NCBI GenBank assembly: GCA_018263495.1
Contig: JAANXC010000083.1
Location: forward strand, 1-6,225
Source of the DNA: Nitrososphaerota archaeon
GTDB taxonomy: Archaea; Thermoproteota; Nitrososphaeria; Nitrososphaerales; Nitrosopumilaceae
Reading direction: 5' to 3'
DNA length: 6,225 nucleotides
The first letter of the stretch is position 1; every line of letters starts with the position of its first letter. The notes under the pieces were generated by a model that had not been told where the DNA came from, did not search any database, and saw only the letters and a program-made list of their open reading frames with translations. The translations under genes were made by a program, and so were the position numbers. This document shows, one piece after another, positions 5,534 to 6,225 of this stretch.

Positions 5534-5965
5534 TTGTCGGAAACTGATAAACAACAGGATACGGATGCATTATCTTCACATCTATTAGGTGGAAAAAAGC
5601 ATCACGATGAAGAGAAGAATGTTGAAACTGAAGAAATTCAACATCTGGAAAAAGGTACTGATTATCTTACAACCCTGTTACTTCAGCAAGGTGTAAAAGA
5701 AACAAAAACCAAATCGAAAAAAACACCGCCAAAATTGGATGAACTTAAAAAAATATTTGTTCAAAATCTTCTCAAGGCTGGATATGTAACAGTTGACGAT
5801 AAAGACAGAACTATCCTTACTGATAGTGGTAAAAAGTTTCTTGATAACCAAACAAAAAACGCTGCGATGAAAGTTGAATTAGCTAAATTAAAAAATTTGG
5901 AATATAGAAAGAGTTTGGAAAGAAAAACCAAATCTAATAATAAAAAAAGAAAGAAAAAACGATAG
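5534..5965 (+). CDS. hypothetical basic-tailed protein with possible winged-helix core
   Basis: This 143-residue soluble, very hydrophilic protein is not recognised as a named family. Three zones can be seen. The N-terminus (1-60) is polar and Asp/Glu/His/Lys-rich, probably disordered, with a short hydrophobic patch DYLTTLLLQQG (43-53). The core (about 68-104) reads as helix LDELKKIFVQNLLKAG, strand YVTVDD, then TILTDSGKKFLD, like the recognition-helix/wing end of a winged-helix domain. The tail is a Lys/Arg-rich helix (about 110-143) ending KKRKKKR. No cysteine or membrane segment is present. The TTG start at 5534 is chosen because it is the only start-like codon in frame after the stop at 5492-5494, and a TATA-like box lies about 27 bp upstream; the next Met is residue 112. 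Codons are strongly AAA-biased and the stretch is more AT-rich than cofH. Nucleic-acid binding is plausible from charge and the core, but is not established. Confidence 0.65.
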   Translation: MSETDKQQDTDALSSHLLGGKKHHDEEKNVETEEIQHLEKGTDYLTTLLLQQGVKETKTKSKKTPPKLDELKKIFVQNLLKAGYVTVDDKDRTILTDSGKKFLDNQTKNAAMKVELAKLKNLEYRKSLERKTKSNNKKRKKKR

Positions 5966-6026
5966 AGTTTATTCACATTAACATTGTAAATATTTAGTAT
6001 TATGATTTTATCAACCAATAGTGAAG

Positions 6027-6037
6027 AATAAAAATAG
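6027..6037 (+). promoter_or_regulatory. possible TATA-like box before the right-end gene
   Basis: AATAAAAATAG is centred about 25 bp before the GTG at 6057. If this is the true box, translation would start at GTG 6057 on a leaderless mRNA rather than at the in-frame ATG at 6045. Another AT-rich candidate, ATTTTATC (6004-6011), would suit the ATG with a short leader. The AT-rich surroundings make both uncertain. Confidence 0.3.
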
Positions 6038-6044
6038 CTAGAAA

Positions 6045-6225
6045 ATGTTTTTACATGTGAAGTTATCAGAACAAATAAAATTTTTTATAAAATCATGTGC
6101 TATTTTCTCAATTCTATCTTTTTGTTTTTCTCTAACTGGATTTCTTTTCCCAGATGACTCGTATATAATCGGGAGCCCGCTTATAGTTAGCAATCCAAGC
6201 CTAGAACATATTTTTGGACATGTAT
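6045..6225 (+). CDS. N-terminus of a membrane-anchored protein of unknown function, truncated by window end
   Basis: The frame opens after a stop at 6039-6041 and runs off the right edge, giving about 60 residues. From ATG 6045 the product begins MFLHVKLSEQIKFFIKS. The alternative GTG at 6057 gives the same frame minus four residues and fits a TATA-like box about 25 bp upstream better. Residues about 14-34 form one strongly hydrophobic segment (CAIFSILSFCFSLTGFLF) after a short basic start, a signal peptide or first membrane helix with positive-inside orientation. A polar extracytoplasmic-looking stretch follows (PDDSYIIGSPLIVSNPSLE), then HIFGHV at the edge, where another helix may begin. 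No lipobox or known family motif is evident. Function cannot be assigned from this fragment. Confidence 0.5.
   Translation, partial: MFLHVKLSEQIKFFIKSCAIFSILSFCFSLTGFLFPDDSYIIGSPLIVSNPSLEHIFGHV

Noticed and set aside
5761..6018. Open frame of 85 codons on the minus strand at the end of the basic hypothetical gene
   Set aside because: Its Phe/Leu-rich stretch is the complement of the lysine-rich (AAA) codons of the plus-strand protein, not a real membrane protein.
1..6225. CRISPR arrays, tRNA/rRNA genes, insertion sequences, prophage or defence genes
   Set aside because: No regularly spaced repeats, cloverleaf-like segments, transposase motifs or terminal inverted repeats were seen on reading. 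The genes are mainly housekeeping and ion transport.

Overview
The window looks like chromosomal DNA of an ammonia-oxidising archaeon (Nitrososphaerota/Thaumarchaeota, probably Nitrosopumilales). This is inferred from the F420-pathway enzyme CofH, an archaeal PAC2-type proteasome chaperone, lysine-rich AT-biased proteins, the lack of Shine-Dalgarno sequences, and TATA-like boxes about 26-28 bp upstream of start codons. No database search was possible, so the taxonomic call is an inference.

Layout. Positions 1-713 hold the 3' two-thirds of cofH (F420 precursor synthesis), which runs in from the left. It converges, with a 2-bp gap, on a minus-strand Na+/Ca2+-exchanger-family gene (716-1651). 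A 166-bp divergent promoter region (1652-1817) separates the exchanger from a small winged-helix regulator (1818-2162). That regulator has a repeated TACCGTA element directly before its start codon. Next comes a two-gene unit: a PAC2-family proteasome assembly chaperone (2212-2937) ending in an HbYX-like tail, then purM (2939-3961), starting 1 bp after the PAC2 stop. A CPA2-type Na+/H+ antiporter follows under its own promoter (4035-5252). Downstream, 5345-5491 encodes about 48 residues resembling the extreme C-terminus of ArsB/NhaD/CitMHS-type ion transporters, most likely a gene remnant. The right end is more AT-rich. It carries a small basic hypothetical protein with a possible winged-helix core (5534-5965, TTG start) and the first ~60 codons of a membrane-anchored protein of unknown function that runs off the window.

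How the genes fit together. Most are housekeeping genes (cofactor F420, purine synthesis, proteasome assembly) interspersed with cation homeostasis: a CaCA exchanger, a Na+/H+ antiporter and a transporter remnant. Nothing supports a defence island, mobile element, CRISPR array or new multi-gene system. The points most worth following up are the C-terminal MYM of the PAC2 protein, the candidate autoregulatory operator, the transporter remnant, and the consistent leaderless promoter architecture with frequent GTG/TTG starts.
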